Position numbers and translations under genes: made by a program
From: Candidatus Defluviicoccus seviourii
GTDB lineage: Bacteria > Pseudomonadota > Alphaproteobacteria > Rhodospirillales > Defluviicoccaceae
NCBI GenBank assembly: GCA_900609035.2
Contig: UXAT02000054.1
Span: 62,001 to 126,000, forward strand
DNA: 64,000 nucleotides
Direction of reading: 5' to 3'
Shown: one piece after another, positions 36,562 through 45,377 of the stretch
Layout of the letters: each line of letters begins with the position of its first letter
Position numbering within the stretch: the stretch's first letter is position 1
The notes under the pieces: model-generated
The model's input: only the letters and a program-made list of their open reading frames with translations
Database searches by the model: none
What the model was told of the DNA's origin: nothing

Positions 36562-39500
36562 CTAATAGTCCCACTGCCAGCGCAGTCCGACGCGGTTGCG
36601 ACCATCGCCAGACGTCGTCGAGCGCGCCTTCAAGGACTGTGTCAGGTCAATCTCGACGACCACCTCGGTCGAGTTAGCAACCGTCCCCTGCTCGATGCCG
36701 ACGTAGACACCCTCGCTGACGTAGCGCCCAGCGCCGACGGTTCCGGTGGTCTGGCCATCTGCCGTCGTAGCAGAGCCGACCGTGAGGCGGTCAAGGCCGG
36801 TGGCATCACGCAGCTTGTCAAGAATGCCGGGCTCGCCACTGGCAAGCGCCGCCGCAGCCGCAGCCAGCTGCACGGCCTCGACCGGCCCGAGATCACCGGA
36901 CGCCTTGTTGAACAGTACCTGCGCCAGGACTTCATCCTGCGGCAGCTCGGGCTCGGACGACAGCCGGATCGAAGGCTTGGCGGCGGTTCCGGTGACGATC
37001 AGGAGCGCCTTCAGGTCGGCGCGCTGATAGGCCGCGGTCAGGTTGATGCTGATGTCCTGATCGAGGCCGTCGATGACGATAGCACCGTCTTCCAGCGTGA
37101 ACATCTTGCCGAGCAGCGAAAAGGTGCCGCGCACCGGGCGCAACCGGCCCCGCACCCGCGGTTTGTCAGCCGGCCCTTCAACGCTGATCTGCCCGGCCCA
37201 CTCGGATTCGAGGCCGCGGCCACGCACGAACACGCGCCGCGGCAGATCGACGCGGGCGTCGAGCATGAGCCAGCCCGGCCCGGCGGCGGCCGTTTCGTCA
37301 GCTTGGCCCTCAGGCCTGATCTCATCGGCAAAGACGATGTCGATGGTATCGATCGCGGGCGGCAGCCGGTTGACGAGACGGATCTCCGTCGCTTCATTCT
37401 CGATCCGCGCGGTGAGAGTTCCCTGCTCGCCGACGGTGCCGGTCATCGCGACCGTACCGCTCAGCCGCGACGTCACATCGTCACGGCGGACCAGGGTCGC
37501 GTCGTGCGCGTCGAGCTTCAGATCGAGGCGCGGTGCGCCATCAAGCGCGATGCTGCCCGTGCCCATCAGCCGGCCGCGGCCGGCATCGCCGGCTTCGAGC
37601 CGATCGATGCGGAAGGTGCGGCCGTCGGCGGCGATACGCAGATCGAGTGGCCGCAAGATGGTGCCGGTCTCGAACACCTCCAAGCTGCCGCGCGTCACCG
37701 CGATGTTGCCGGAAAGCCGGGGATCGCCCACCGTCCCGCCGATGCCGAGGTTGACATCGGCATCACCCGCGAGTGCCAGCGCGTCAACCGGCAGCATCTG
37801 CATGACCGGCGCCAGCGCGCCCTGCCAGACGACGCGGCCGCGAACGGCGCCGTCCTCGGGCACCTCGGCTGCGAACGGATCAAGCGCGAAGCGCACCGGC
37901 GCCGACAGCTCCGCCTCCAGCGGGCGGCGGCCGAGGCCCTCGGCGGTGAGCTTGGCCCGCGCCTGGCCAGCCTCCACGGATGCGTCGAGCTGCGCATTCA
38001 GGCGCGCGCTCGATGCGGCCTTCTCGTCGCTGAGGCCGAAATCCTGAACCTTCGTCTTGAGCCGCAGCAGCGGTTGCCGCGGCGTGCCGGTGAGACGCGC
38101 CTCCGCGTTGGCCGTGCCCGCGAGTGCCGTGCCGGGCGCGAACCGCTCGACCACGCCAAGATCAAGGTTCCGCAGCGTGAGCTTGCCATCAACGCGCGCC
38201 GGCGCCTTGACAAGATCGGCCTCCGCCCGCGCTTTGCCGTAGGCAAGCACCAGATCGCGGAGCGTGATCTGTTCCCCTTCGGCCGTGAGCCGCGCCGGTT
38301 TCACCAGCCGCAGAGCTTCGCCGTGCACGATGGCATCGAGGCGCTGCAGCGCGACTTCCTGGACGGCCCCCGTGCGCACGCGCGCCTCCGTATCAAGCTG
38401 GCTCAGGCCTGCGAGGTCACCGGCGGTCGAGGCGCGGACCGTGTATGCATCGCGCGCGCCCTCCACCGCGAGCCGGGTCTGCTCCAGCCGGCCGGCGGCA
38501 AGCACCAGGCCGTTCGCCTCGGCGTTCATCGTTAGGCGGCGTTCGGCAGCCGGATCGGTGAGGTCAAGCGCTACATCCACCCGCTCGATGCGCGCCTGCG
38601 GTACCGTCACCTCGCCCGCCGCACCGTACTCGAGCCCGCTTCCCGCAAGGGTCGCCCGCACGCTCTGGCGCCCGCCGGCATTGCCGAGCTCGGCCGTGAG
38701 CCCCAGGCTGCCGGCAAGGGCTAAGCCAAACGGGCGGCCGACAGGGGTGAGCGTGTCAGCGCGCACCCTCACGCTGCCGACAACAGGGCTGCCGTCGAAC
38801 GGCACGTTGGCGGTTGCGTTGGCGAACAGGGCATCGGCATAGACGAGCGCGAGGTCCGGCAGCCGCAAGCGTTCGCCGGGCACCAGCGTGAACGGCCCCC
38901 GCAGATCGAACGTGCCGAGGGAGCCACCGGCAGTGGCCGTCAGCATGCCTTCGACCCGCTCCGGCGCCGCGCCGGCCCCACGCGCGGCCGTGGCCTGGGC
39001 CGCTGCGGTCAGCTTGGCGTCGAGCGTCTCAATCCGCTCCGCGCCATAGCCGATGCCGCGGCCGGTGAGATCGAGCGAGCCGGTGAGTGCCTGGACGGGC
39101 CCGGCGGCGTTCGCCGCGAGTTTCAGGCTGCCGCCGCCCAGTGCCGGGACCAGCGCTTGCAGACGGCCCAGGTCATCGGCGGCAACGTCGACCGTGACGC
39201 GATCGACCGTTGCGAGATCGCTACTGACAGCTCCCTTCGCGTCGGCGCTGACAGCGCCGTCGGCCAAACGGGCCTGGAGTTCGGCCCTGATCGGTGCGCC
39301 GGCTTCCGCTCCGTGCCGGACCTCGGCGCTCACAACCGGAGCGGTACCGGCCAACCGGCCGAGCTCCGGCCAAGCGCGGGCGAGATCGGCACCGGCCGCC
39401 GTCGCGCGCAGCTTCACCCAGCCGCTGGTGCCGCCGGTCGCATCCGCAGCAGCAGCAGCGGCCGTCCCGGCCCAGCTCGCTTCGCCTTCACCTTTCAGGC

Positions 39501-40950
39501 TGAGCGGCCCGGCGGTGGCATCGAGTGCCTGCAAGCGCGCTTGCTGCCGGGCAGAATCGAGGCGACCGGTGAGCGTTAACCGGGCCGGCTCCGCAAACAG
39601 ACGGTTGAGCTCGGCGGATGCGGTTTGCAGCGCGGTCAGGGTCAGGGCGGCGCTAAGGTCCATGGCGTTGCCGTCGTCCTCGACCGTCACGGCAGGCGCG
39701 ACACGGGCATCGAGATCGAGCCGGCCCAGGCGCAGATCGTCCAGCGCCACCGCTTCGGCGTCGGCTGCCAGCCGCGCGTGCGGACGCTCAAGCGTCCCCT
39801 CGACGGTCAGGCCAAGCCGCGCCGCCTCGTAGGCGAGGCCGGGAACCAGGGCCGCATACACGTCTGCCGGTCCGAGCACGACGTCGAGACGGCCGTCAAG
39901 CGCTGCCTCGGTGCCCTCATAGCTGCCAGCGCCGCTAACGCTGCCGGCGGCGGTCGTCAGGGCCAACTCGGTGACACCGACGCGGGCACCATCGACATCC
40001 GCCCGCGCACGCAGATCGAGGCCACCCGCGACCAGTGGTGCAATTTCGGGCGGCAGGAAAGCTGCGACGTCCGCGCGGGCATCGAGGCTGACCGTCCGCG
40101 GCGAATCACCTGCCAACGCGATGTCAGCCGTCATACGGGCGTCCCCGCCGGCGCTCGCGTCCAGCCGTCCCTGCCAAGCGGTGAGCGGTCCTTTGCCCGC
40201 AAGCGTGACGTCGATCGGCGGCCGACCCGGCAGGCTGAGGAGGCTCGCCACCAGACCATCCGCCGGCTCGTGCAGGTCGAGGTCGAGAGCGAGCCAGGCG
40301 CGCGGCCCGTTGTAATCGGCTGCAAGCCGGAGATCGAGCGGCGGCCCGTCGAGCCGGTGCACGGCGGCGTTCGCGGTGAGCTGGCCCCGGCGGTCGAGCG
40401 CGAGATCGGCATCGGCGGTCAGCTGCGCGGCGAGGCCTGCAACCGCAGGACCAAGCGCCAGTGTGCCTAAGTGAAACCGCTTCAGCACGATATCGATCGG
40501 GAGCCGCGGCAAGCTCATTTCAGTTTCGGTTTCCGGCTCGGCTTCTTCCTTGCCGGCCGGCAGCCGATCGATCGTGAGCGTGCCCAGCTCGAACGCCTCG
40601 ATCTCCAGCCGGCGCGCCAACAGGGTGAGCGGATGCCAGCGCAGCTCCCCCTCATCGAGGCTGATCAGGAGGCCGTCGGCGTCGCTCATGCGGACATCGC
40701 GAAGATGCAGCCGCTCCGGGAACGGCCCTTCGAGGGCGCCGATTTGGAGCGTCATCGCCTCGCTGGATGCCAGCGTCTCGATCAGGGACTTCAGTTGTGC
40801 CAAGCCCCAGTCCGTGCGCAGAACCGCGAGCGCTCCGGCCAGGACGAGCAGCAGCACGCCAAGCCCGATCCCGAGGCCGCGGGCCAGCCACCGCCAGGCG
40901 CGGCGGCGGTGCGGACGCTGCGATTGCGGCTCCTGCTCGGTTTCAGCCAT
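36562..40950 (-). CDS. tamB: Translocation and assembly module protein TamB
   Basis: A 1462-residue protein. An N-terminal signal-anchor helix (RGLGIGLGVLLLVLAGALAVL) is followed by a very long series of beta-strand repeats (AsmA/DUF490-like, rich in Leu, Asp, Arg and Ala). The DUF490/TamB C-terminus includes GTFSLLGKMFTLEDGAIVIDG, PELPQDEVLAQVLFNKASGD and a final LRWQWDY. TamB spans the periplasm, partners with TamA, and is implicated in moving phospholipids to the outer membrane and in assembling some outer-membrane proteins. Its ATG overlaps the tamA stop by one base (TGATG), indicating coupled translation. Confidence 0.92.
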   Translation of the reverse strand: MAETEQEPQSQRPHRRRAWRWLARGLGIGLGVLLLVLAGALAVLRTDWGLAQLKSLIETLASSEAMTLQIGALEGPFPERLHLRDVRMSDADGLLISLDEGELRWHPLTLLARRLEIEAFELGTLTIDRLPAGKEEAEPETETEMSLPRLPIDIVLKRFHLGTLALGPAVAGLAAQLTADADLALDRRGQLTANAAVHRLDGPPLDLRLAADYNGPRAWLALDLDLHEPADGLVASLLSLPGRPPIDVTLAGKGPLTAWQGRLDASAGGDARMTADIALAGDSPRTVSLDARADVAAFLPPEIAPLVAGGLDLRARADVDGARVGVTELALTTAAGSVSGAGSYEGTEAALDGRLDVVLGPADVYAALVPGLAYEAARLGLTVEGTLERPHARLAADAEAVALDDLRLGRLDLDARVAPAVTVEDDGNAMDLSAALTLTALQTASAELNRLFAEPARLTLTGRLDSARQQARLQALDATAGPLSLKGEGEASWAGTAAAAAADATGGTSGWVKLRATAAGADLARAWPELGRLAGTAPVVSAEVRHGAEAGAPIRAELQARLADGAVSADAKGAVSSDLATVDRVTVDVAADDLGRLQALVPALGGGSLKLAANAAGPVQALTGSLDLTGRGIGYGAERIETLDAKLTAAAQATAARGAGAAPERVEGMLTATAGGSLGTFDLRGPFTLVPGERLRLPDLALVYADALFANATANVPFDGSPVVGSVRVRADTLTPVGRPFGLALAGSLGLTAELGNAGGRQSVRATLAGSGLEYGAAGEVTVPQARIERVDVALDLTDPAAERRLTMNAEANGLVLAAGRLEQTRLAVEGARDAYTVRASTAGDLAGLSQLDTEARVRTGAVQEVALQRLDAIVHGEALRLVKPARLTAEGEQITLRDLVLAYGKARAEADLVKAPARVDGKLTLRNLDLGVVERFAPGTALAGTANAEARLTGTPRQPLLRLKTKVQDFGLSDEKAASSARLNAQLDASVEAGQARAKLTAEGLGRRPLEAELSAPVRFALDPFAAEVPEDGAVRGRVVWQGALAPVMQMLPVDALALAGDADVNLGIGGTVGDPRLSGNIAVTRGSLEVFETGTILRPLDLRIAADGRTFRIDRLEAGDAGRGRLMGTGSIALDGAPRLDLKLDAHDATLVRRDDVTSRLSGTVAMTGTVGEQGTLTARIENEATEIRLVNRLPPAIDTIDIVFADEIRPEGQADETAAAGPGWLMLDARVDLPRRVFVRGRGLESEWAGQISVEGPADKPRVRGRLRPVRGTFSLLGKMFTLEDGAIVIDGLDQDISINLTAAYQRADLKALLIVTGTAAKPSIRLSSEPELPQDEVLAQVLFNKASGDLGPVEAVQLAAAAAALASGEPGILDKLRDATGLDRLTVGSATTADGQTTGTVGAGRYVSEGVYVGIEQGTVANSTEVVVEIDLTQSLKARSTTSGDGRNRVGLRWQWDY

Positions 40951-42833
40951 CAGAACGCCTGGCCAATGGAGATGTAGAACTGCAAGAGATCATCGACGTC
41001 GCGGCCGTTGAGGGGGAAGGCGATATCGAGGCGCAGCGGCCCAAAGCCGGTGAAGTAGCGGGCGCCGAGCCCCGCTGCCCACTGCAGGTCGTTGTCGAAC
41101 GTCGGTACCACCTCATCATAGACTTGGCCGCCGTCGACAAACGTCACGAGGCCCAAGGACTCGGTCAACCGCGTGCGCAGCTCGGTGTTGAGCTCGACGG
41201 CGGACCGGCCACCGAGCGGATTGTTGTCGTCGTCCAGGGGCCCCAGCGTGCGGAAGGCGTACCCACGGACCGAGCCGCCGCCGCCCGCATAGAGACGCAT
41301 GTTGGCGGGCACGGTGGAGCGGCTGGCGCCTTGAATGCTGCCCAGCCGACCGCGGCCGGCAAGCACGAACCGCCCGCTCTCGACCAGCCGCTGGTAGCCG
41401 GCCAGCGTTGCGTTGGTGGCGACGAACTGGGTTTGCGTGCCGGCAACGCTGACGTACGGTGCGACCGCAAGGGCGGCGCGGATCCCCTTGGTCGGATCGA
41501 GCTCGTCATCGCGGGTGTCGTAAATCAGCGTGCTCGACAGCCCGACGAGAACATAGTTGTCCTTGTTGCCATCCTGCTCCAGTTGCGCCAGCACGAAGGC
41601 CGGCCCGCTGGTGATCATCCAGTGGTCATAGAAGCGGCGTTCGATGCCGGCGAAGGAGGAGATGCTGAGCTCGTCGAACGCTTCTGAGGATTCACGGCGC
41701 AGCCGCGTATCGGCGACGATTGCTTGCTTTCGATTGAGAAAGTAGGGCTTGCGGAACCGCGCATCGACCGATTGGCCGATCATCGAGCCGGTGGCCCGCA
41801 AGCGCAGCGACTCCCCGCGGCCAAACAGGTTGCGGTGCTCCCACGAGAGCTGGCCGCCGAATCCCTCCTCGTCGGTCGCATAGCTGGCGCCGACACCGAC
41901 CGAGCGCCGTTTGCGTTCCTTGAGCGTGAGCCGCACCGGGATCGCCTGGCTGTCTGCAGCCGGCTCCTCGCGCTCGATACTGATGGTGGAGAACAGCTGG
42001 GTGCCGGCCAAGACGCTGCGGATGCGGTCCAGCTCGCGGCTGTCGAAGGTGCGGCCCTCGTGCCATTGGACGAGGCGCTCGACGTAGCTCTGCCGCACCC
42101 GCTCCAGGCCATCGATGTGCAGGGGGCCGATCTTCATTGCTGGGCCGGCATCAACACGAATGGTGGCACGCACGGTCCGCGCCGCACGATCGGCGACATA
42201 GCGACGTTCGATCAAGCGGGCGTTCGGGTGGCCGCGCTCGGACAGGCGGGCGAGCAGGGTGCGCTCGGCCTCGACCAGCGGGCTGGCGGTCGCATGGATG
42301 CCGATCTTGAGGCCGACATCGCTGGCGCCGAGCGGCGCCTTGCCCGGCGGCGGACCCGGCTCATAGACGATCTCGTACGCCTCCAGGCGAAAGCGCGGGC
42401 CGGGCGTGATGCGCAGGGCGACCTGAGCCGGCTGCACCGCGATATCGGTGGTGGTGTCGATCCTAGCGTCGTAATAGGCTTCCGACTGCAGCACCTGGTT
42501 GAAGCGCTGGACGTCGTCGGCAACCCGCCTGCGCAGCGCCGCCAGCGAGGCAGGCGGCCGGTCTTTGTTTGCGATCAGCCCCGAGGAGGCCTCCAGGAGC
42601 GCCTTGAGGCTGGCCGGCAGCGCGCCCTCGATGCGAACCTCGTACGGGATCGGCTCGCTCGCGGTCGCGTCGACGTCCTCCAACTCGGCGCCTTCGGCCC
42701 GCTCCGACCCGAACAGCCGCTCCCTGATCTGAGTGAGCTGGGCGCAGCCTTGCATCAGGAGGAGGAGAGCGCACAAGAGAGGCGCGAGGCGGGCGAGCGG
42801 AAAGCGCGCGCGCGTTGGGCGTTCGGCGACCAT
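40950..42833 (-). CDS. tamA: Autotransporter assembly factor TamA (Omp85 family)
   Basis: A 627-residue Omp85-family protein. An N-terminal export signal (LLCALLLLMQGCAQ) ends in an MQGC that only weakly resembles a lipobox. POTRA-type domains follow, e.g. RITPGPRFRLEAYEIVYEP and TIRVDAGPAMKIGPLHIDGL. The C-terminal barrel includes VGVGASYATDEEGFGGQLSW, GGGGSVRGYAFRTLGP with the conserved VRGY in the L6 loop, and GARYFTGFGPLRLDIAFPLN. The last residue is phenylalanine. It forms the outer-membrane half of the TAM complex with TamB, encoded immediately downstream. Confidence 0.92.
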   Translation of the reverse strand: MVAERPTRARFPLARLAPLLCALLLLMQGCAQLTQIRERLFGSERAEGAELEDVDATASEPIPYEVRIEGALPASLKALLEASSGLIANKDRPPASLAALRRRVADDVQRFNQVLQSEAYYDARIDTTTDIAVQPAQVALRITPGPRFRLEAYEIVYEPGPPPGKAPLGASDVGLKIGIHATASPLVEAERTLLARLSERGHPNARLIERRYVADRAARTVRATIRVDAGPAMKIGPLHIDGLERVRQSYVERLVQWHEGRTFDSRELDRIRSVLAGTQLFSTISIEREEPAADSQAIPVRLTLKERKRRSVGVGASYATDEEGFGGQLSWEHRNLFGRGESLRLRATGSMIGQSVDARFRKPYFLNRKQAIVADTRLRRESSEAFDELSISSFAGIERRFYDHWMITSGPAFVLAQLEQDGNKDNYVLVGLSSTLIYDTRDDELDPTKGIRAALAVAPYVSVAGTQTQFVATNATLAGYQRLVESGRFVLAGRGRLGSIQGASRSTVPANMRLYAGGGGSVRGYAFRTLGPLDDDNNPLGGRSAVELNTELRTRLTESLGLVTFVDGGQVYDEVVPTFDNDLQWAAGLGARYFTGFGPLRLDIAFPLNGRDVDDLLQFYISIGQAF

Positions 42834-42993
42834 TCGTGCGGTTCGCTGCTCCTCTCCTCGCGTCGCGGCAGCGCGCTTGCGTTGCGCGGGGCCGCGGCCA
42901 GCACAACCCGAGCCACGGCGCGGCGGGAGTTATCGGCGCCTCGGCGGGACTTAGCAACAGCGATGTTGCGGTGAGCCACCCGCTGGAAGAGGG

Positions 42994-43019
42994 AGCCGGG
43001 CGCTGGTGTGCGCCCGGCT
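42994..43019 (-). terminator. Strong hairpin downstream of RTX gene
   Basis: AGCCGGGCGC (42994-43003) pairs perfectly with GCGCCCGGCT (43010-43019) over a six-base loop. It lies about 25 bases past the stop of the leftward RTX gene and is followed on that strand by CCCTCTTCC. It probably ends that transcript. Confidence 0.55.
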
Positions 43020-43042
43020 TCGAGTTGGGAGGCAGGGAGGGA

Positions 43043-45103
43043 TCAGATCAGGATGAAATCTGTGGCATCGAACAAGGTGGGGGCGACCCCTTGCACGACG
43101 CAGAGGTCCTCGCCCGTGGCCGTGACCTCGATCAGCGTATCGGCCGCACCCGACGCGCTGATCTTCAGTTGCGCGAAGCTAAGCCCACCGGTGAGGCCGA
43201 ACTTGTCGTGGCCATCCTGGAAATAGGTGATGAGGTCGGTGCCATCGCCGGCGGCGCAGGCGAAGATATCGCGGTGGTTGCTGCCGGTGATCGTGTCGTT
43301 GCCGCCGCCGCCACTCAGGATATTGGCGACGCTCCAAGGATCGCCCCCGGTGAGGGTGAGGAAATCGCCATACGCATCCGAACCGCCGACGGCAACGATG
43401 TGGTCGTCGCCGGCATCGCCGTAGAGAAGGTTGCGAGCAACGACTTCAAAAGAGGCGGCATCGGCCGTGCCGGCGATGGTGTCGTTGCCAGCGCCGCCAT
43501 GGATCTCGTTGCGAACGGTACCGGGGAAGTCGAGCGCGCAGCTTGCCGTAAGGACGTCGGAGCCGCTGCCGCCGTCGAGGACGTTGCTGCCGGCATAAGC
43601 CGATGCCTCGATGGTGTCGCTTCCGGCGCCGCCCTCAATGTCGTTCAGCACCGTGAAGCTGAGCGAGGCCGTATCTCCCTCCCCCTTTGCAGAGGCATTG
43701 ACATAGTCATCGCCATCGCCGCCGGTAGCAGTGTTGGTGGCGTCGGCAACGCCGGAGTTTTTCGTTTCGGCCGTCAGATAGAGGGCATCGTTGCCGGCAC
43801 CGCCGTCGACGGTGTTGGCTGTGCCGCCGAACCTGTCGCTAAACTCAACGTGCGCCTCGACGTGGATGATGTCGTTGTCCTCGCCCCCTTGAGCGGAGTT
43901 CCAGGCAGCGCCTTCGGACCCCTGCGCGGTCGCGATCAGATCGATGCGGTCGTGGCCGTCATCGCCGTTGGCCGTATTCGATGAGGAGCCGACAATAACG
44001 CCCCCCTCGTCAGCGGTTCCCGTGATGGTGTCGTCGCCGGCGCCGCCGGTTAGCGAATTTGCGGCAGTGGCTCCCTCACCGGTCGCCTTGGTCGCCGCCG
44101 TGATTTGGTCGTTGCCGGCATCACCGCTGACGCTGGTCTCGGCGGCCGCTCCAACGCCAAGTGCCTCTGTCGTGGCGGCAATCGAGTCGTTGCCGCTGCC
44201 ACCTTCGATGCTGTGAATGCCGCGTGCATCGCCTCCAGCTATGAAGGCGTTGACGTCCGATTCAACGTGGTCGTCGCCACCGTCGCCAAGGACGGTGGTC
44301 TCGGCAATGGCGCGGCCAGAATAGGATCTGTAATCGACGGAGGCTTCGCTGCTGGCGTTGATGGTGTCATTGTCCGCACCGCCGGAAATCCTGAGCGTGG
44401 CAGAACCCTCAGCCGGTACAATCAGAAACGGATCGATGTCTGCCGCAGCCGCTACACTGACATCGATCGCATCAGCGCCGTCATTGCCCTCGGCGCAGTA
44501 GGCAGCTGCGGCAGCCTTATTGACCGGCCTGTCCGCGATCACCGCGTCGATGCTGTCATCACCGATGCCGCCGAAGGCGCAGCCGTCGCTGCCGCCGTCG
44601 TCGCGGATCGCATCGTTGCCGGCATCGCCGTAGAGCTTGTCCGTGCCGAGGCCGCCCTGCATCGTATCGTTGCCGTGGTTGCCGTGCGCCCAGTCGTCGC
44701 CATCGCCCATGTCGACCCGGTCGGCCCCGGAGCCGGCGAGCGCCTCATCGTTGCCGGCACCACCCAAGATGGTGTTGTTGCCCGCGCCCCCGTAGAGGCG
44801 GTCATTGTCCGCGCCGCCGTCGAGGAGGTCGTTGCCGTCGTCGCCGAACAGGTCGTCGCGACCCGCGTCGCCCCGCGCCGTGTCATTGCCGGCGCCGCCG
44901 CGAAACGTGTCGTTACCGGTGCCGCCGATCAACAGATCCGCGCCCACATCCCCGTTCAGCTTGTCGTTGCCGGAGCCGCCATCGACCGTGTCGTCACCGG
45001 CCCGCGCATTGGTCCAGTCATTGCCTGCCAAGAGCGAGATCGAGTCGTTCTCTGCGGTGCCGAGCAGTGTGTCGCCACCGTTCGTGCCAAAGATCGTCGC
45101 CAC
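43043..45103 (-). CDS. RTX hemolysin-type calcium-binding repeat protein
   Basis: A 686-residue acidic protein. From residue ~8 it consists of repeats of the RTX nonapeptide GGxGxDxLx: GGSGNDKLN, GGTGNDTFR, GGAGNDTAR, GGADNDRLY and GGAGNNTIL are clear in the first 130 residues. They become more diverged but continue to residue ~600. No signal peptide and no enzymatic domain were seen. The last ~70 residues (DLITYFQDGHDKFGL to TDFILI) resemble the C-terminal secretion region of type I substrates. The start is GTG 45103, preceded by GGGGG. Such proteins bind calcium and fold outside the cell, as S-layer, adhesin or matrix components. No TolC/HlyB/HlyD genes lie nearby. Confidence 0.88.
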   Translation of the reverse strand: MATIFGTNGGDTLLGTAENDSISLLAGNDWTNARAGDDTVDGGSGNDKLNGDVGADLLIGGTGNDTFRGGAGNDTARGDAGRDDLFGDDGNDLLDGGADNDRLYGGAGNNTILGGAGNDEALAGSGADRVDMGDGDDWAHGNHGNDTMQGGLGTDKLYGDAGNDAIRDDGGSDGCAFGGIGDDSIDAVIADRPVNKAAAAAYCAEGNDGADAIDVSVAAAADIDPFLIVPAEGSATLRISGGADNDTINASSEASVDYRSYSGRAIAETTVLGDGGDDHVESDVNAFIAGGDARGIHSIEGGSGNDSIAATTEALGVGAAAETSVSGDAGNDQITAATKATGEGATAANSLTGGAGDDTITGTADEGGVIVGSSSNTANGDDGHDRIDLIATAQGSEGAAWNSAQGGEDNDIIHVEAHVEFSDRFGGTANTVDGGAGNDALYLTAETKNSGVADATNTATGGDGDDYVNASAKGEGDTASLSFTVLNDIEGGAGSDTIEASAYAGSNVLDGGSGSDVLTASCALDFPGTVRNEIHGGAGNDTIAGTADAASFEVVARNLLYGDAGDDHIVAVGGSDAYGDFLTLTGGDPWSVANILSGGGGNDTITGSNHRDIFACAAGDGTDLITYFQDGHDKFGLTGGLSFAQLKISASGAADTLIEVTATGEDLCVVQGVAPTLFDATDFILI

Positions 45104-45377
45104 GATGTAACCCCCGTTTCATGCGCAGGAGGGCGAGTGTCCTGCCCTCGACTGCAGCTTTCGATCAAGCACGCGCCAAGCGCGCGCGTTACTGACGGTA
45201 AAATGCTACCGCAAATATTTGATTTCTTGAATGCTGTAAAAGAAGCAGGGATGGTTGCGCACTTGAGCGCAATTGCCCCGTCTGCGTCATTCCGCCCCGG
45301 GATATGGCCAAGATGTTGGCCCTACTGTTGCTGTTATTTATAATGATAGTTGTTTCGTTTTCCCGGCACCGCCGATG
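45104..45377. other. Upstream region of RTX gene, AT-rich in part
   Basis: This 274-base gap follows the stop of the MscS gene (leftward) and precedes the RTX gene. A small exact dyad TTGCGC-ACTTGA-GCGCAA lies at 45255-45272. The stretch 45320-45360 is markedly AT-rich. It probably holds the RTX promoter; no gene was found. Confidence 0.4.

Noticed and set aside
42781-42833. TamA as a lipoprotein
   Set aside because: The cysteine lies in MQGC, where the residues at -3 and -2 do not fit a good lipobox. A plain signal peptide is more likely.
43043-45103. Repeated short DNA units that could be mistaken for a CRISPR array
   Set aside because: The repeats are in frame, vary at codon third positions and encode RTX nonapeptides.
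44105-45343. A rightward open frame opposite the RTX repeats
   Set aside because: It results from the repeat codons read backward and has no start context.
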